64,000 nucleotides of DNA from Butyriboletus loyo. Taxonomy: Eukaryota; Basidiomycota; Agaricomycetes; Boletales; Boletaceae. Every line of letters begins with the position of its first letter. Within the stretch, counting starts at the first letter, position 1. The DNA lies in the NCBI GenBank assembly GCA_038093515.1, contig JBBPSI010000027.1, forward strand, positions 1 to 64,000. The letters are read 5' to 3'. Below, in pieces: positions 12,000 through 24,059 of this stretch. The position numbers and the translations under genes were made by a program. The notes beneath the pieces were generated by a model that was not told the DNA's origin, ran no database searches, and worked only from the letters and a program-made list of their open reading frames with translations.

Positions 12000-14034
12000 A
12001 TGTATATTGGTGGCACAGGGTCATTGATCCGATTCAATGTGCACTCAGCGATGCTCGCCAAGGCCCCCAACCCCTTTGAAGCGTATCTCATAATTGATAC
12101 ATTATGAGAAAGTGTACTGTACATGTCTATGATCAAGCCGAGTCGAACTGAAGCGGTCAGCGTGCGCAGTGTATGTGTCTGACCTTCTTGGACACCTGTT
12201 TCGCTGCTTGTCTGTCTGTGTTCTGATTCTTTGACACGTTTTAGTTTACGATTGGGTGGTGATCGAATGCGAGATCCATTGCCTACTCGGACGATAGAGG
12301 ATGCGAAGCAGCTAAAAAAAAGTGGTGCACCAGATTCTCGCCAGTTAACATTCTCAATCCATACTAGGTCATCGCATTCATGGTAACTTGAATGCTTTAG
12401 TGTAGTGCATTATCCTGTCAATCACAATCTTGCTCAGTTCGAGCTGACTGAGGGAATTTGGTCACGGATTCCTCAATCTTACGCACACCGAAGCACTGCT
12501 GCCTTGCAAGGGCCGCACAACGGGGGCTTACCTTCCTCACACGTCCACACCACACCACGAGGTACACACATTCAGGTTTCGCGACATTTTAATGGTGAGT
12601 AGCAGGCTGTCGATAACTGGTAGCGGCGAAGTGAGACATCTATCAGGATCAAATTGCGTAGTTTACTGTCCAAACATTCGACGTACATCTCTGGTATGAG
12701 GTTTGGATCAATCATTCCTCGGGCGTATCTTCGGACGTGACCCGATTATTTTATAGCAGGAATGGAATCACTCGGGACATCAGAAACGTGTGATGGCCTT
12801 CTTCGAGGTTCTGTTGGAAGCGAACACTCGATAGATTTTTGACAAGGTACCAAGCAAGTCTGGAGCACGATGTCGTCCGACTTTCCCATCCAGCCGCTCA
12901 TTACCCCCGAAGCTGGCTGTGTGTTCCTGCCTAACGTGAGCGGCAAGTCAGGTGAACCGTTATGAGGCATTCGAAGCACTCACTATCACCTCCATTATTT
13001 CAAGCACGCCATTGGGGATTTCGTTGATTGGAGTATAATGACGCCATTACTAGATATCACTGCATGCGCACCCTCGAACTTTATCAGCAACCGCATTCCT
13101 TTGACCAATGGAGCTTTCATGATATGGTAAATTAGGGGGTGGTAGGAGTGCATAACAACACCGCATCACAAAATTTCAACCCGGCGATCACCATCTTGCT
13201 CAGCTTGATCTGACCGGGGAAGTTTGGTGAAGTTCCCATCGATACGCAGGTCGAAGACACTGCTGCCTTACACGGACCGTGCAGCGAGGCTTTGCATTTC
13301 TCACAGGTCCACACCACACCACGAGGCACACACATTTGAATTTTGGTATCACTGAATTCTCGTCAGGGCAACTTTTTGAAAATTTAATGATAAGTAATAG
13401 GTTGTCGACGGTTGGTAGCGGCGAGGTGAGATCTCAACCGTATTGACATCCATCAGGACCAGATCACGTGCCTCACCGTTTTTAGATGTACACTTTGGCA
13501 TCAGGCTTCGATCAATCATTCCTCGGGCGCATCTTTGGACGCGACCCGATTATTACAAGGTAGGAATGTTGTGTCACGAACATGTGATCGTTGATGGCCT
13601 TCTCACAAGTTCCGTAGGGATCTGATACTTCATAGCTTTTGGGCGGGGTGCCAAGTAAGGCTAGAGCATGATGTTGTCCGATCTTTTCCCCCAGACCGCC
13701 CCGCATGACCCCAAACCTGGCTGCATATTACGGCTTAACGTGAGTGGCAAGGTCAGGTGAACCATTATGAGGCGCGTCGTTTCCACCATTTCAAGCATCC
13801 CATTTGTTGATTGGAGTACCATTAACAGCGATATACGCCATTACCGCATGGGCACCCTCGAACTTTATCGGTGACCGCTTTTGTCTGATGTGCTGCAATT
13901 CGGGGGTGGCGGGAGTGCACAATAATTGGTCGAGGCCACTCGCACGAGCGAGCATATTAAGCGGGGACCCGTCCGCACCTCTTTCACCCAGAATCCACAT
14001 CGCAACTACACACTACACACCACACTTACAAGCA
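12000..14034. repeat. Degenerate upstream unit plus upstream block of copy A
   Basis: No gene. The stretch 12.1-12.4 kb matches the flank at 15.5-15.7 and 38.4-38.7 kb. The stretches 12.7-13.1 kb and 13.4-14.0 kb are two successive copies of the conserved upstream block (each with the GACGCGACCCGATTATT-type element), so a whole inhibitor gene has probably been lost between them. Confidence 0.55.
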
Positions 14035-14707
14035 ATGAGCAACCTTGAACTGAGGGGGAGATATATTATTCAACTTGCCCACCCTGCGGCTCCTCCACCA
14101 TCCCCGATTGGCGCGTATAAAGGTCCTGAGGACACGGACCCTGTCATCGTGGGCGGTCAAGACCACACTGTGAGTCCACCAGTTTGCGTGACGCTCGTGT
14201 TATCCGTCCAAAGTCTCTGAATTTGCTTTGCTTTGCTTTCTTATATGATGGAGTGACGTGCTGATTGGAGCCTTGATCACTTTCAGTGGGTCGTCACCAG
14301 GCGGCAAGACGGAACCTACACTTTGGCCCTCGAAGAATCTCAACGTACTCGGCCAAGCACAGCGGTTGATGAGAAAATTTTTGTATCTGGCAATCTACAG
14401 CCAGGCGCCTGGTTGATTCAACCAGAGGAGGGAAGCGTCTACTACTCGTCAGTGCCCATCTTCCTTTTTCAGTAGTATTTTGCCGCTAACATGCAAACTA
14501 AACACGCCAGGATTGCGCAAGCCGGCCCTATCAGGCCACAGAGGTACTGGACTTTGGAAAATCCGGCACGCCAGTCTCCTGTGCGCAAAGTCTATTGATG
14601 ACGACTAATTGATGCTCACACCAATTACGTCACAGGTCACTCTCAGAGTCTCGGAGTTTCCGCTGCCAAACCAGTTGTGGAACTTCATTCCTGTGTTTGA
14701 AGATTGA
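14035..14707 (+). CDS. Beta-trefoil protease inhibitor-like protein (I66/cospin-like), copy A
   Basis: Four exons: 14035-14169, 14287-14447, 14511-14589, 14636-14707, giving 148 aa. All three introns are GT-AG (117, 63 and 46 nt), and splicing removes stops at each exon end. No signal peptide or membrane helix. The protein starts LRGRYIIQL, has an exposed GAYKGPEDTDPVI loop, then a VGGQD-W-V junction, DGTYTLALEE, PGAWLIQ, RYWTLENP, and ends PNQLWNFIPVFED. The length, repeated DGTYTL/W-hydrophobic pattern and C-terminal LWxFIP fit fungal beta-trefoil serine protease inhibitors of the I66 (cospin) type, which are cytosolic defence or regulatory proteins. Ricin-B-like lectins share the fold and remain an alternative. 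The TATA motif is altered (CATATTAAG) compared with sister copies. Near-identical to copy F. Confidence 0.75.
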
Positions 14708-16168
14708 TGGAGTACCTCAAACTTGAAGCACAGAGCAATTCGGAGAGGAAATGGTTGTAACTGTTTGAGATCATCGTGATCGTCGTGTACTGTATTGAAT
14801 GGAAATGTATGGAATGTTGAATGTTGCGGTGCTTCAGAGACGCGAACCACAGTACTCCGAGGGTTTGGAGGACATCGAGACTGGGGTCCCTGTTCTAGTT
14901 TGGACTGAAGGACATTTGCACGCGTTAATGCTGCTTTTAGTGAGATCATCCAGCAAACATGGCAGCGGGGGAACTGATGAATCCATCGCTAACATTCGTA
15001 CCGAATCCACTAGTGCAACAGAATGTAACGACAAGAATGCCAACCACCGCCTGTTCCTTGCTCACGAGACTCGCCAGCCCAGGCATTGTGATGCGACGAA
15101 CGCTGTTGACGATCGTTTACGCCATGGCCCACAAGTCCAACTCACCGTGACACCGTCCTAGGTCTATCGGATCCATTCACTACTAGACCCGTCGGATAGC
15201 TGCATTGTGATGACGATGCGCTCACTCGTCTTCATAGCTTTAACCCTCATGCCAGGTCGTGAGTTGGATGTTCTCACCCTCGAGCTTGATCCACTTGCCT
15301 TGTCTTCCAAGTTGGTCTTCGTTCTCAGTTCATCTTCATCTTCATCTTTTCTTTTCGCAACGCCGCACGCTGTCCCCAATGTTGATTCAGTACCTCGCTC
15401 TCCTCGCTTATTACTCTGAACGCGACCACAATACCGTATATATGCCAAATCTCTTCAACAACATTACAATGTGCTTCCTTCTTCGTGTCGAGTCCGAAGA
15501 GTTGCTTCATCAGCTATGTCCATGTCGGATCGAACTAAAGCAGGCAACATCCACCGTGTGTGTGACTGACTTTCTTGTTTGCTTGCTACGCTGCTTACTC
15601 GTGCGCTCTTAATTCTTGGCGTGTTTTTAGTCTGCGACGGGGTGATGATCGAATGCAAGGTCCACCGTGGACTCGGGAGGATGCTAGACAGCCAAACAGC
15701 AAAGGCGACGGACCAATCGAGTCAATCAAGCTTTCGCCAGCTACATCCTCAACCCACGGACCATTTCATTCAAAATCCTATGCGGCATCATAAAATTGCG
15801 ATCGATTTCAATACCTTTTGTAACTCCCACGTGCACTGCATCACCAAATTTCAACTGGGGAAGCTGAAGTCCACACTTACGCACGTCGAAGACACTAGTG
15901 CTGCCTTACACGGAGCGCGCAATGGCCAGTTGGCCGGTCCTCGCAGGTTCACACCACACCACGGGGCAGACACATTTGAATTTTGGTATCGCTCAATCCC
16001 CGTCAGGGCAGTTTTTGCCGGTGGGTATATAATATGTTGACAACAATTGGTAGCGGCGAAGTTGGGATTGGCGTCCATCAGGACCGAATTACGTGGCTCA
16101 CCCATTCAAACGTTAGACGTACACCTTTGGGCATCAGGCTTCCATCAATCATTCCTCGGGGCCATCTT

Positions 16169-16187
16169 CGGACGCGACCCGATTATT
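16169..16187 (+). promoter_or_regulatory. Conserved GACGCGACCCGATTATT element
   Basis: A nearly invariant 17-19 base string, about 440 bases upstream of the copy B start. It recurs at about 13537, 22203, 39156 and 39703 on plus and inverted near 50815 and 55790. Function unknown; it may be regulatory or simply the best preserved part of the duplicated block. Confidence 0.35.
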
Positions 16188-16532
16188 CCATAGTAGGAAT
16201 GGACTCACTGAGGGTATCATGGACGCGTGATGGCCTTCGAGGCTCAGTCGGAATCGATACTCAATGGATTTTCGGCAGGTATGGAGCACGGTGTTTTTCC
16301 CCAGAGCGCCCCGCGTCACCCCAAAGGTTGGCTCTACGTTACGACCTACCGTGAGTGGCAAGGTCGATTTCGTTGATTGAACTACCAAAATTGAACGCCA
16401 TTAATAGATCTTACTGCATGCAAACCCTCGAACTTTATTGGTGACCGCGTTTGTCTGACGTGTTGCAATTCGGGGGTGGTGCCAGGGAGTGTACAACAAT
16501 TGACTGAGGCCAGGCCACCCGCACGCGCGAGC

Positions 16533-16540
16533 ATATAAGG
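16533..16540 (+). promoter_or_regulatory. TATA box of copy B
   Basis: ATATAAGG sits about 70 bases upstream of the ATG, preceded by the shared GCACGxGCGAGC string. The same arrangement occurs before the other copies, usually with an inverted CCAAT (ATTGG) about 35-45 bases further upstream. Confidence 0.6.
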
Positions 16541-16608
16541 CGGGGACTCTTCCGCACCTCTTTCACCCAGAATCCGCATTACAACCACACACAACACACT
16601 TACAAGCA

Positions 16609-17265
16609 ATGAGCGGCCCTGCAGATGGGAGATACCTTATTCAATGTGCCACGGATCCTTACAAACGACCGATGGGTGCAATTCTCAGTTCCGAAGGCAC
16701 GGTCCCTGTCATCTCGGCCGGCGATCATGTAGTAGTGAGTCCGCTACTTTTCTATCGACGCTCATGTTATCTGTTCCAAGTTTTGGGGTTCACTTTATTT
16801 TCCTTTTCTATATGATGGTGTGATGTGCTGATTGGAGCCTTACTCTCTTTCAGTGGATCGTCGAGCAGTCGAACGGAACCTACACTTTGAGCCTGCAAGG
16901 ACCCTCAGGTCCTTTGGCGAGCACAGTGGTTGATGAGAAAGTTGTTGTATCTGACAATCTATCTCCAGCCACGTGGATCATTCAAGGACAAGAGGGTGGA
17001 CACTACACGTCAGTGCCTATCTACCTGTCGCCTTTTTCTGTGACTAACATTCAAACTAAAATATATGTCAGCATCGAGGCACCTACCCGTGTCCCTCCGC
17101 AGAGGATCTGGGCATTGGACAATTACGAATACCAGTCTCCTGTGCGGAAAGTCCATTGATGAGAACTCACTGATGCTCACACCAATTACGCCACAGGTCA
17201 GTCTCGAATTTTTAAGGCAGCTCCTGCCAACCCAGTTGTGGGACTTCATTCCCATCGAAGAATGA
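16609..17265 (+). CDS. Beta-trefoil protease inhibitor-like protein, copy B (divergent subtype)
   Basis: Four exons: 16609-16734, 16854-17008, 17072-17150, 17197-17265 (142 aa), introns GT-AG in the same phases as copy A. The core is shared (DGRYLIQ, NGTYTLSLQG, ATWIIQGQEGG, RIWALDN, LPTQLWDFIPIEE), but the first loop is completely different: ATDPYKRPMGAILSSEG replaces the GAYKGPEDTDP loop of other copies. In fungal trefoil inhibitors specificity sits in such surface loops, so this copy may bind another protease or ligand; that is inference. No signal peptide. Only pseudogene copy E shares this loop type. Confidence 0.75.
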
Positions 17266-19560
17266 GTATCTCAAAGCACAGAGGAAAATTCTCTAGCTGT
17301 CTGAGATGATCGTGGCCCTGCTCATTGTCGTGTACTGCATTGAATCGAAATGTTTAATGTATGGAATGTTGAATGTTACAGTGAGACGCGGACCAATTGC
17401 CAAAAACAGGCGCAGTCATTGATGACGTAAGACATTCACATAGTTAAAAGGGAGGGTGCCTAAAACCCCGTTCCAGCTTTGTCGGTTCATTCTGCCTTCT
17501 TTTCTTATCGCAACCGTGACAAGTACTGAAAGCTGCCCCCAACATTTTTTGAGCACCTTGGTACTGTGGACACGACAACAATGCTCATACATGACGATTC
17601 TCAACATCGCTACGATAATATACTTTATCGTCCACGTCGAGTGCTCCCTATCGTCCCCGTCCGAAGCTTTCTTTATCACCCATGTCTATGATCAAGCCAG
17701 ATCAAGCTGAAGCGGCGATCAACATGCGCCGTGTGTGGTCTGGCTTGTCACCTTCTTGGTGCCTGTTTTGCTGGTCGCTTGTGTGTGCTCTGATTCGCGC
17801 GCTTTTAGTTTATGATTGGGTGGTGGTCGAATGCAAGATCCGCCGCTGATTTGGATGGTAAAATATTCGAGACAGTCAAAAAATGGTGACGCCCCAATCG
17901 AGTGAATCAGATTGTGTCCAACTATGGGTCACTTCACTTAAATTCAGAGCGGCGCATCACAGAATTAAAATTGGTTTCAGTAAATTTAGTCCCTCAGGCA
18001 TCAATCCTGTCAATCACTATTTTGCTTAATTCGAGCTGACTGGGGGAACGTGGTGAATTCCTCCTTACGCACGTCGAGGCACTGCTGTTTACACGGATCG
18101 CGCGGCGGGGGCTTGCATAATAATTCAAGGGACCTTCAAAGTCGATTTGAAGGTCGATCGCAGATTTCGACGCAAGCAAATCGAAATCCGTATGTCAACT
18201 CCAAAGCGGATTTCACCAAGATTGGCAGTGCTTGGCAGCCACCGTATCTGAGTTTGAAACACATCAACGAACGTGCACAGACTCAGGGGCCCTTGCCAAA
18301 GGCGCGGCTTCGGTGTATATTCATACCTCAATCATAGCTCACACATCGCAACAAACTGCGAAAGCGCCTGTCAAAATGGCTGGCCCCAAGAAGACGGCCA
18401 ACAAAGAGAATATGGAGGTCGAGGATGGGGTCAAGGGAAACCCGAGATTCAGGAATAATACACATCGCCGCCGCCATCTACCGTTTGCTGCGTTCTGTTA
18501 CCGATCAATCTCAGATCTACTGCGGTCTACGCTGTTACTTGAAACTTCGATACTGCCATGTCCGAAATCCGACATAGCCCCAAATCGCGTCGGAATTGGG
18601 GGTATGGTATGTCAAAGCTCACATGCACAGCCTATTTCGCAGTTTGCCGGATGTGAACGGTGAGTCCAAATCCGAGTCGAAATCGACTTTGAATGTCCCT
18701 ATCAGATATTCCTCACAAGTCCACACCACACCACAAGGCGCACACAGCCAAATTTTGGTATCACTTAATCCCCGTCAGGACAATTCAATGATGAGCCGAG
18801 TAGGTTATTACCAATGGTAGCGACGAAGTGGGAATTGACGACCATCAGGGCCGGGTTACGTGGTTCACCCACTGAAACGCCAGACGTCACCTTTGGCCCA
18901 TCAGGCTTTGAATCATTCCTGCATCAGTAAAACTTAGTTGCTGGTTTCCGACGCTAACCGAGAGTAGCCGAGTGCTTGTACAGACTGCTAGCCGTTGGTT
19001 CCGACCAATAACCGTTTCATTGATAAGTTCGTCCATCATTTCAAACCGATTATTCCACAATAGGCATGGAAGTCCTTTGGGTGCCATGAACGTCTGATGG
19101 TCTTCTGTGATGTTCCGTTGGAATCGAACCCTCAATATATTTTTGCCGAGCAGAGCTGGGGCACGATGTTGTCCGATCTTTTCCATCAGACCGCCCCGCA
19201 TGACCCCAAAGCCGGCTATACGTTACGGCCTAACGTGAGCGGCAAGGTCAGGTGAAGTATCATGAGGTACGTCGCCTCCACTATTTAATCTTCAAACACT
19301 CCACTGGCATTTATTGATTGGAGACAATTAACGGAAATGTACGCCACTACTAGACTTATCACCGCATGGGCACCATCGAACTTTATCGGTGACCGCGTTT
19401 GTCTGACCATCTGAGCTTTCACAACGTGCTGCAATTCGGGGGTGGGAGTGCAGAATAGGCCAGGCCACATGCGCGAGCGAGCACATAAGGCGGGGGCTCG
19501 TCCGCACCTCTTTCACCCAGAATGCGCATCGCAACTACACACAACACAGTGGTACAAGCA
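17266..19560. repeat. Copy B 3' flank, unidentified repeat and copy C upstream block
   Basis: No convincing gene. The stretch 17.4-18.1 kb matches 38.2-38.9 kb. The stretch 18.13-18.66 kb matches 46.33-47.24 kb in scattered pieces. A short plus-strand ORF at 18376 (starting MAGPKKTANKENMEVEDG) looks like a protein N-terminus with a basic/acidic start but is not continued. From 18.66 kb the copy C upstream block begins and is interrupted by a MITE-like insertion. Confidence 0.5.
18920..19026 (-). mobile_element. MITE-like element, copy 1 (inserted upstream of copy C)
   Basis: About 105 bases that are the reverse complement of the element at 26148-26270. The left end reads GCATCAGTAAAAC, the right end GTTTCATTGAT, i.e. 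degenerate inverted repeats. It interrupts the conserved upstream block: the sequence to its left ends in AATCATTCCT and the block resumes to its right at CCGATTATTCC. Other copies have these parts directly adjacent, so the insertion is younger than the array. Confidence 0.7.
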
Positions 19561-20224
19561 ATGAGCGACCTTGAAGACGGGATATATCTTATTCAACTTG
19601 CCCTGCCTGTGGCTCCTCCAGTATTACCGATTGGCGCGTTTAATGATCCCCAGGATCAGGACCCTGTCATCGTGGGTGGCGCAAAGAAGACTGAGTCCAC
19701 TGGTTTTTTGCGTTCGGCACTATCGACGCTCGTGTCATCCGTTCAGAGTCTCTGAGTTTACTTAGTTTTCCTTACCTGTACGATGGAGTGATGTGCTCTC
19801 TTTCAGTGGAAGGTCACCCGTAAGGCGGGCGGAGCCTACATTATAGCCCTTCTAGAACCTGAGGCTACTCGGCCAAGCACAGCGGTTAACGAGAACGTTG
19901 TCGTGTCTGTCAATCTACTGCCAGGCACCTGGTTGATTCAAGGACAACCGGTGGGCGGATCATACTCGTCAGTGCCTTTCTTTTGCAGTAGCATTCCGTC
20001 GCTAACATGCAAACTAAAATACGCCAGGATTGAGGACGCCACCTTGAACCCTCCGCAAAGCTACTGGACTTTGGAAAATCAGGTGCCCCAGGCTCCTGTG
20101 CGCAATGTCTATTAATGTCGACTTATCGCTGCTCACGCCAATTACGTCACAGGTCACTCTCGCAGTCGCGCCGTTTCCGCAGCCAAACCAGTTGTGGAAC
20201 TTCATTCCTGTGCTTCAAGATTGA
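19561..20224 (+). pseudogene. Beta-trefoil inhibitor-like gene, copy C, splice donor lost
   Basis: Exon 1 starts at 19561 (MSDLEDGIYLIQLALP). Exons 2-4 are recognisable and open: WKVTRKAGGAYIIALLE, PGTWLIQGQ, SYWTLENQ, and an end NQLWNFIPVLQD with a TGA at 20222-20224. Where all sister copies have GTGAGTCC at the end of exon 1, this copy has lost the GT (AAGACTGAGTCC), so intron 1 cannot be removed at the normal site. An upstream GTGGGT could serve but would remove the VGGxxx strand. The TATA motif is weakened to CACATAAGG and a MITE sits in the upstream block. I call it a recent pseudogene, though rescue by the cryptic donor is possible. Confidence 0.65.
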
Positions 20225-22728
20225 TGGGTTACCTCAAAGCACAGAGCGATTTGGAGAGGAAATGATTGAAACTGTTTGAGATGATCGTGGTGATGCTCAT
20301 CGTTGTGTACGATATTGAATCGAAATGTACGGCTACAGTGATTCAGAAATGTGAACCACTGCGAAGAGTACTCCGAGGGTTTTAGCGCATCGAGATTGAG
20401 ACCTCCGTTCTAACTTTGTCGATGGAGTACATTTGCGAATGTTAATGTGCCTTTCAGCGAACGAAATAAAGCAATCAAGCAAACATTGGAAGCCATGGAT
20501 CCGATCAATAATTTAGTAGTTGCACTCCTCCCCTTACCAGCGCCGACACCTTTATGTGACTCGTATGAACCGAGTCAGAGGTAGCAGCTATCTGAAATTA
20601 TGCTCCAAGATATGGCAGCAATGCAATCGTACGGTAGAGAATGGAACTCCCCAACGATTCCATATCCATATCACAGGTGGACGGTAACGATGTCTCTCAT
20701 TTCCGCGAATTCGTGGACCCTCACCGATCTTTTGAACAGCACACGCCACAGCTGCCGTGGTCGTCAGCTGTCCTGTGCATTCAATTGTCTTTCGCCCTTT
20801 GTACGTCCCCTCTACATCCGGGTCCGACTCCAACACAGCTGCCAACATCAATTTCTTGGACACCGAAAACAGTTGCCGGTTCCTCCGCCGTGACCTTGCA
20901 CAAACGTCGTACCGGAACCGAATGCCCTTGATTGGGTTTGCTAAACCTGATACCGGAGTCGACGAGGACGAGCGACTAACATATCCTACCTGGACCGGGT
21001 ACGATCCCGTCCATCTTGTTTCGGAGCTCTATTTGCATGGAAGGGATCAATCGCCAGGGTAGGCTTCGTAGTTCCAGTTCGTATCTGTGTCACCAGGGAA
21101 ATACATCAACATCACCTGTACGTCCGAAACCAATTGCCACACCCGCATCCTCGTGAGGTGCGTTGCAAAGTGGCATCCAGTGGATGCGTAAGGCCGGCGA
21201 AGGTGTCCACGCCGTTTATGCAGCTAACACCCGCGCAGACGGTTTGTTCGGTGACCTCTCAGCGCCAGTGTCGATGGCGAAGAAGCCGTGTTGAACTGCG
21301 TGGTCGACATGCGGGCGGGTGGCTTGGACGACGGGGAAGACGCGCCGTGTTCCTTAGTCGAGACGAAATCGGAACCAGGGCAAGTGGAGTGGCCGACACG
21401 TCAACAGGTGCTTGGAGCGAAAGGATGAGCAGCACTCGCCAAGGAGGGACCAGACCGAGATCATGATGCACCGAGCGAGCCGCGCAACGAAGCTCACGTA
21501 AATTCCACAGTGCACTATAACTATAACTTTCATAAGCCCGTACTCTTGCCACGTTTTTGGTTCATGGTTCAAGTGGTCGAGTGCAAAAACCACCGACGAC
21601 TCGGATGGCAAAGGACAGTCTCCTAAACCTAGACTTAAAACTTCACAGTCGCTTTGCTCATAGAAGGATGTGAACTCAAAAAAGCGACAGAGCAATCAAG
21701 TCAATCAAGTTGTCGCCAGTTACATTCTCAGCATCCCGTTCATGATCCATCGTAGGCCATCACAACATTGCAATCTATTTCAGCGCTGTTTGGTAACCTC
21801 CAAGTGCACCACATCATCATCAAATTTCAACCTGTCGATCACCATCTTGCTCAGCGCAATCTCGGACCGGGGAGGTTGGTGAAGTCCCCATTGATACGCA
21901 CATCGGAGACACTGCTACCTTACACAGACCGTGCAGCGGGGTCTTGCATTTCTCACAGGTCCACTGAGCCACACCACACCACAAGGCACACACATCTGAA
22001 TTTTGGTATCATTCAATTTCCGTCAGGGCATTTTTTTGAAAATTCAGTGATGAGTACGTAGTAGGTTGTCGACGATTGGTAGCGGCGAAGTGGGAATTCT
22101 CAATCGTATTGACATTCATCAGGAACCAAATCACCTGGCTCACCGTTCAAACGTTAGACCTTTGGTATCAGGCTCGGTCAATCATTCCTCGGGCGCATTT
22201 CCGGACGCGACCCGATCATTACATGGTAGTGATCATTGATGGCCTTCTCCAAAGTTCCGTAGGAATCGGATACTTGATAGGTTTTGGACAAGGTGCCGAG
22301 CAAGGCTGGAGCATGATGTTGACCAACTTCTTTTCCTCAGACCGCTCTGCATCACCAAAAGCTAGCTCTACGTTACGGCTCAACGTGATCGGCAAGGTCA
22401 GGCGAACCATGCGAGGTACTCACCGTCGCCTCTATTAGTTCAAGCACCCTACTCGGAATTTCGTTGACTGGAGTAGAAGTGGCGATAATGAACGCTATTA
22501 CTAGATATCACTGCACGAGCACCTTCGAACTTTACAGGTGACCACGTTCGTCTGACCAACTGAGCTTTCATGATATGTTACAATTGGGTGGTGGTAGGAG
22601 TGCACAATAATTGGCCGAGGCCGGGCCACCCACACGAGTGAGGATATGATAAGGCAGGGGCTTCTCCGCACCTTTTTCACCCAAACAACCGCATCACTAC
22701 ACACACCAACTTCCCTCACTTACAAGTA
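20225..22728. repeat. Copy C 3' flank, unidentified duplicated module, copy D upstream block
   Basis: The stretch 20.59-20.79 kb is one of four copies of an unidentified module (others near 24.1, 45.95 and 61.37 kb). The stretch 20.84-21.46 kb matches 36.5-37.0 kb, including a VDEDExLTYPTxTxYDPxHLV-like frame, but stops interrupt both copies. From 21.7 to 22.7 kb is the copy D upstream block. No intact gene is visible. Confidence 0.5.
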
Positions 22729-22848
22729 ATGGGCCTTGCAGATGGGAAATATATTATTACCATTGTGGCTCCTACAACACCATTACCGATCGGTGCATAT
22801 CGCGGACCCGAGGACACCAACCCTGTCATCGTGGGCGGCCAAGACAAT
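22729..22848 (+). pseudogene. Inhibitor copy D, exon 1 fused to upstream block of copy E
   Basis: Exon 1 (MGLADGKYIITIVAPTTPLP) is intact and closest to minus-strand copies J and K. After GGQDN the sequence switches at 22849 to the GAGCACGATGTTGTCC upstream block that precedes copy E. Exons 2-4 of this copy are therefore missing. The ORF runs on for about 33 unrelated codons. The TATA region also has an insertion (GATATGATAAGG). This is a clean illegitimate-recombination scar. Confidence 0.75.
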
Positions 22849-23173
22849 GAGCACGATGTTGTCCGACATTTTCCCCAGACCGCCCCGCATCACCCCAAAG
22901 GCTGGCTGTACGTCACTACCTACCGTGAGTGGCAAGGTCGATTTCGTTGATTGAACTACTAGTAGAATTGCGGGAATGAACGCCATTACTAGATCTCACT
23001 GCATGAAAACCTTTGAAATTTATCGGTGATCGCATTCCTGTGACCGATTGAGCTTTCACTATGTGCTGCAATTGGGGTGGTGGCGGGGGTGCACAATAAT
23101 TGGCCGAAGTCGGGGCTCGTCCGCACCTCTTTCAGAATCCGCATCGCAACTACACGCAACACACTTACAAGCA

Positions 23174-23794
23174 ATGAGCAGCTCTGCAGACGGGAGATAC
23201 CTTATTCAATGTGCCACGGATCCTTACAAACGACCGATGGATGCAATTCTCGGTTCCAAAGGCACAGCCCCTGTAATCTCGGCCGGCGATCATGTAGTAG
23301 TCAGTCCGCTACTTTTCTATCGACGCTCGTGTTATCTATTCCATATCTTTGGGTTCACTTTATTTTCCTTTCCTATATGCTGGTGTGATGTGCTGATTGG
23401 AGCCTTACTCTCTTTCAGTGGATCGTCGAGCAGTCGAACGGAACCTACACTTTGAGCCTGAAAGGACCCTCAGGTCCATCTGACAATCTATCTCCAGCCA
23501 CCTGGATCATTCAAGGACAAGAGGGCGGACACTGCACGGCAGTGGCTATTTACCTGTCGCCGTTTTCTGTGATATTTTGGCGCTAACATTCAAACTGAAA
23601 TATACGTCAGCATCGAGGTGCTTACCTGCGTCGCTCCGCAGAGGATCTGGATATTGGACAGTCACGAATACTAGACTCTTGTGCGGAAAATCTAATGATG
23701 AGAACTCGCCGATGTTCACACCAATTACGCCGCAGGTCAGTCTCAAATTCTGCTGCCAACCAAGTTGTGGGACTTTGTTCGAATTGAAGAATGA
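23174..23794 (+). pseudogene. Inhibitor copy E, decayed sister of copy B
   Basis: Exon 1 matches copy B, including the DPYKRPM loop. Defects, read against copy B: intron 1 donor is GTCAGT instead of GTGAGT; exon 2 lacks 12 codons in frame between GPSGP and SDN; the intron 2 donor GT is changed to GG; exon 3 has an in-frame TAG after HEY; and the intron 3 donor is AT. Several independent lesions make it non-functional. It lies directly after the copy D fusion point and shares copy B's upstream block, so B and E come from one duplication. Confidence 0.8.
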
Positions 23795-24059
23795 TGGTGT
23801 ATCTCAAAGCACAGTGATTCAGAGAGGAAATTGTTCTAGCTGTCTGAGATGATCGTGGCCATGCTCATCGTTGTGTACTGCATTGAATCGAAGTGTATGG
23901 AATGTTCCACTGATTTGGAGACGTGAACCACTTCGAATAGATTCCGTGGTCTGCTTTAAACGACTGCGGACACAGGGTACACCCCCTCATACTACAATAT
24001 TTATTGCAGAAGCCAACACCTCTATGTGACTCGTACGAACTGAGTCAAAGGTAGCAGTT

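Larger units (their letters stand above)
14708..16608. repeat. 3' flank of copy A and upstream block of copy B
   Basis: No gene accepted. The 3' flank (14.7-15.2 kb) carries a minus-strand frame repeated in other copies. At 15207 a plus-strand ORF starting MTMRSLVFIALTLMPG is mirrored on minus at 51649; only the first 25 or so residues are conserved. From 15.9 to 16.6 kb is the upstream block of copy B. Confidence 0.5.

Noticed and set aside
14599..14610. Early stop of inhibitor genes just after PVRKVY in copy A and its equivalents
   Set aside because: A 46-nt intron with conserved donor and CACAG acceptor lets the frame continue to a conserved NQLWNFIP end in all intact copies, so the spliced model is preferred.
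19120..19145. GGAATCGAACCC string resembling a tRNA T arm
   Set aside because: Part of the inhibitor upstream block; no acceptor or anticodon stems around it, and variants in other copies lose the pattern.
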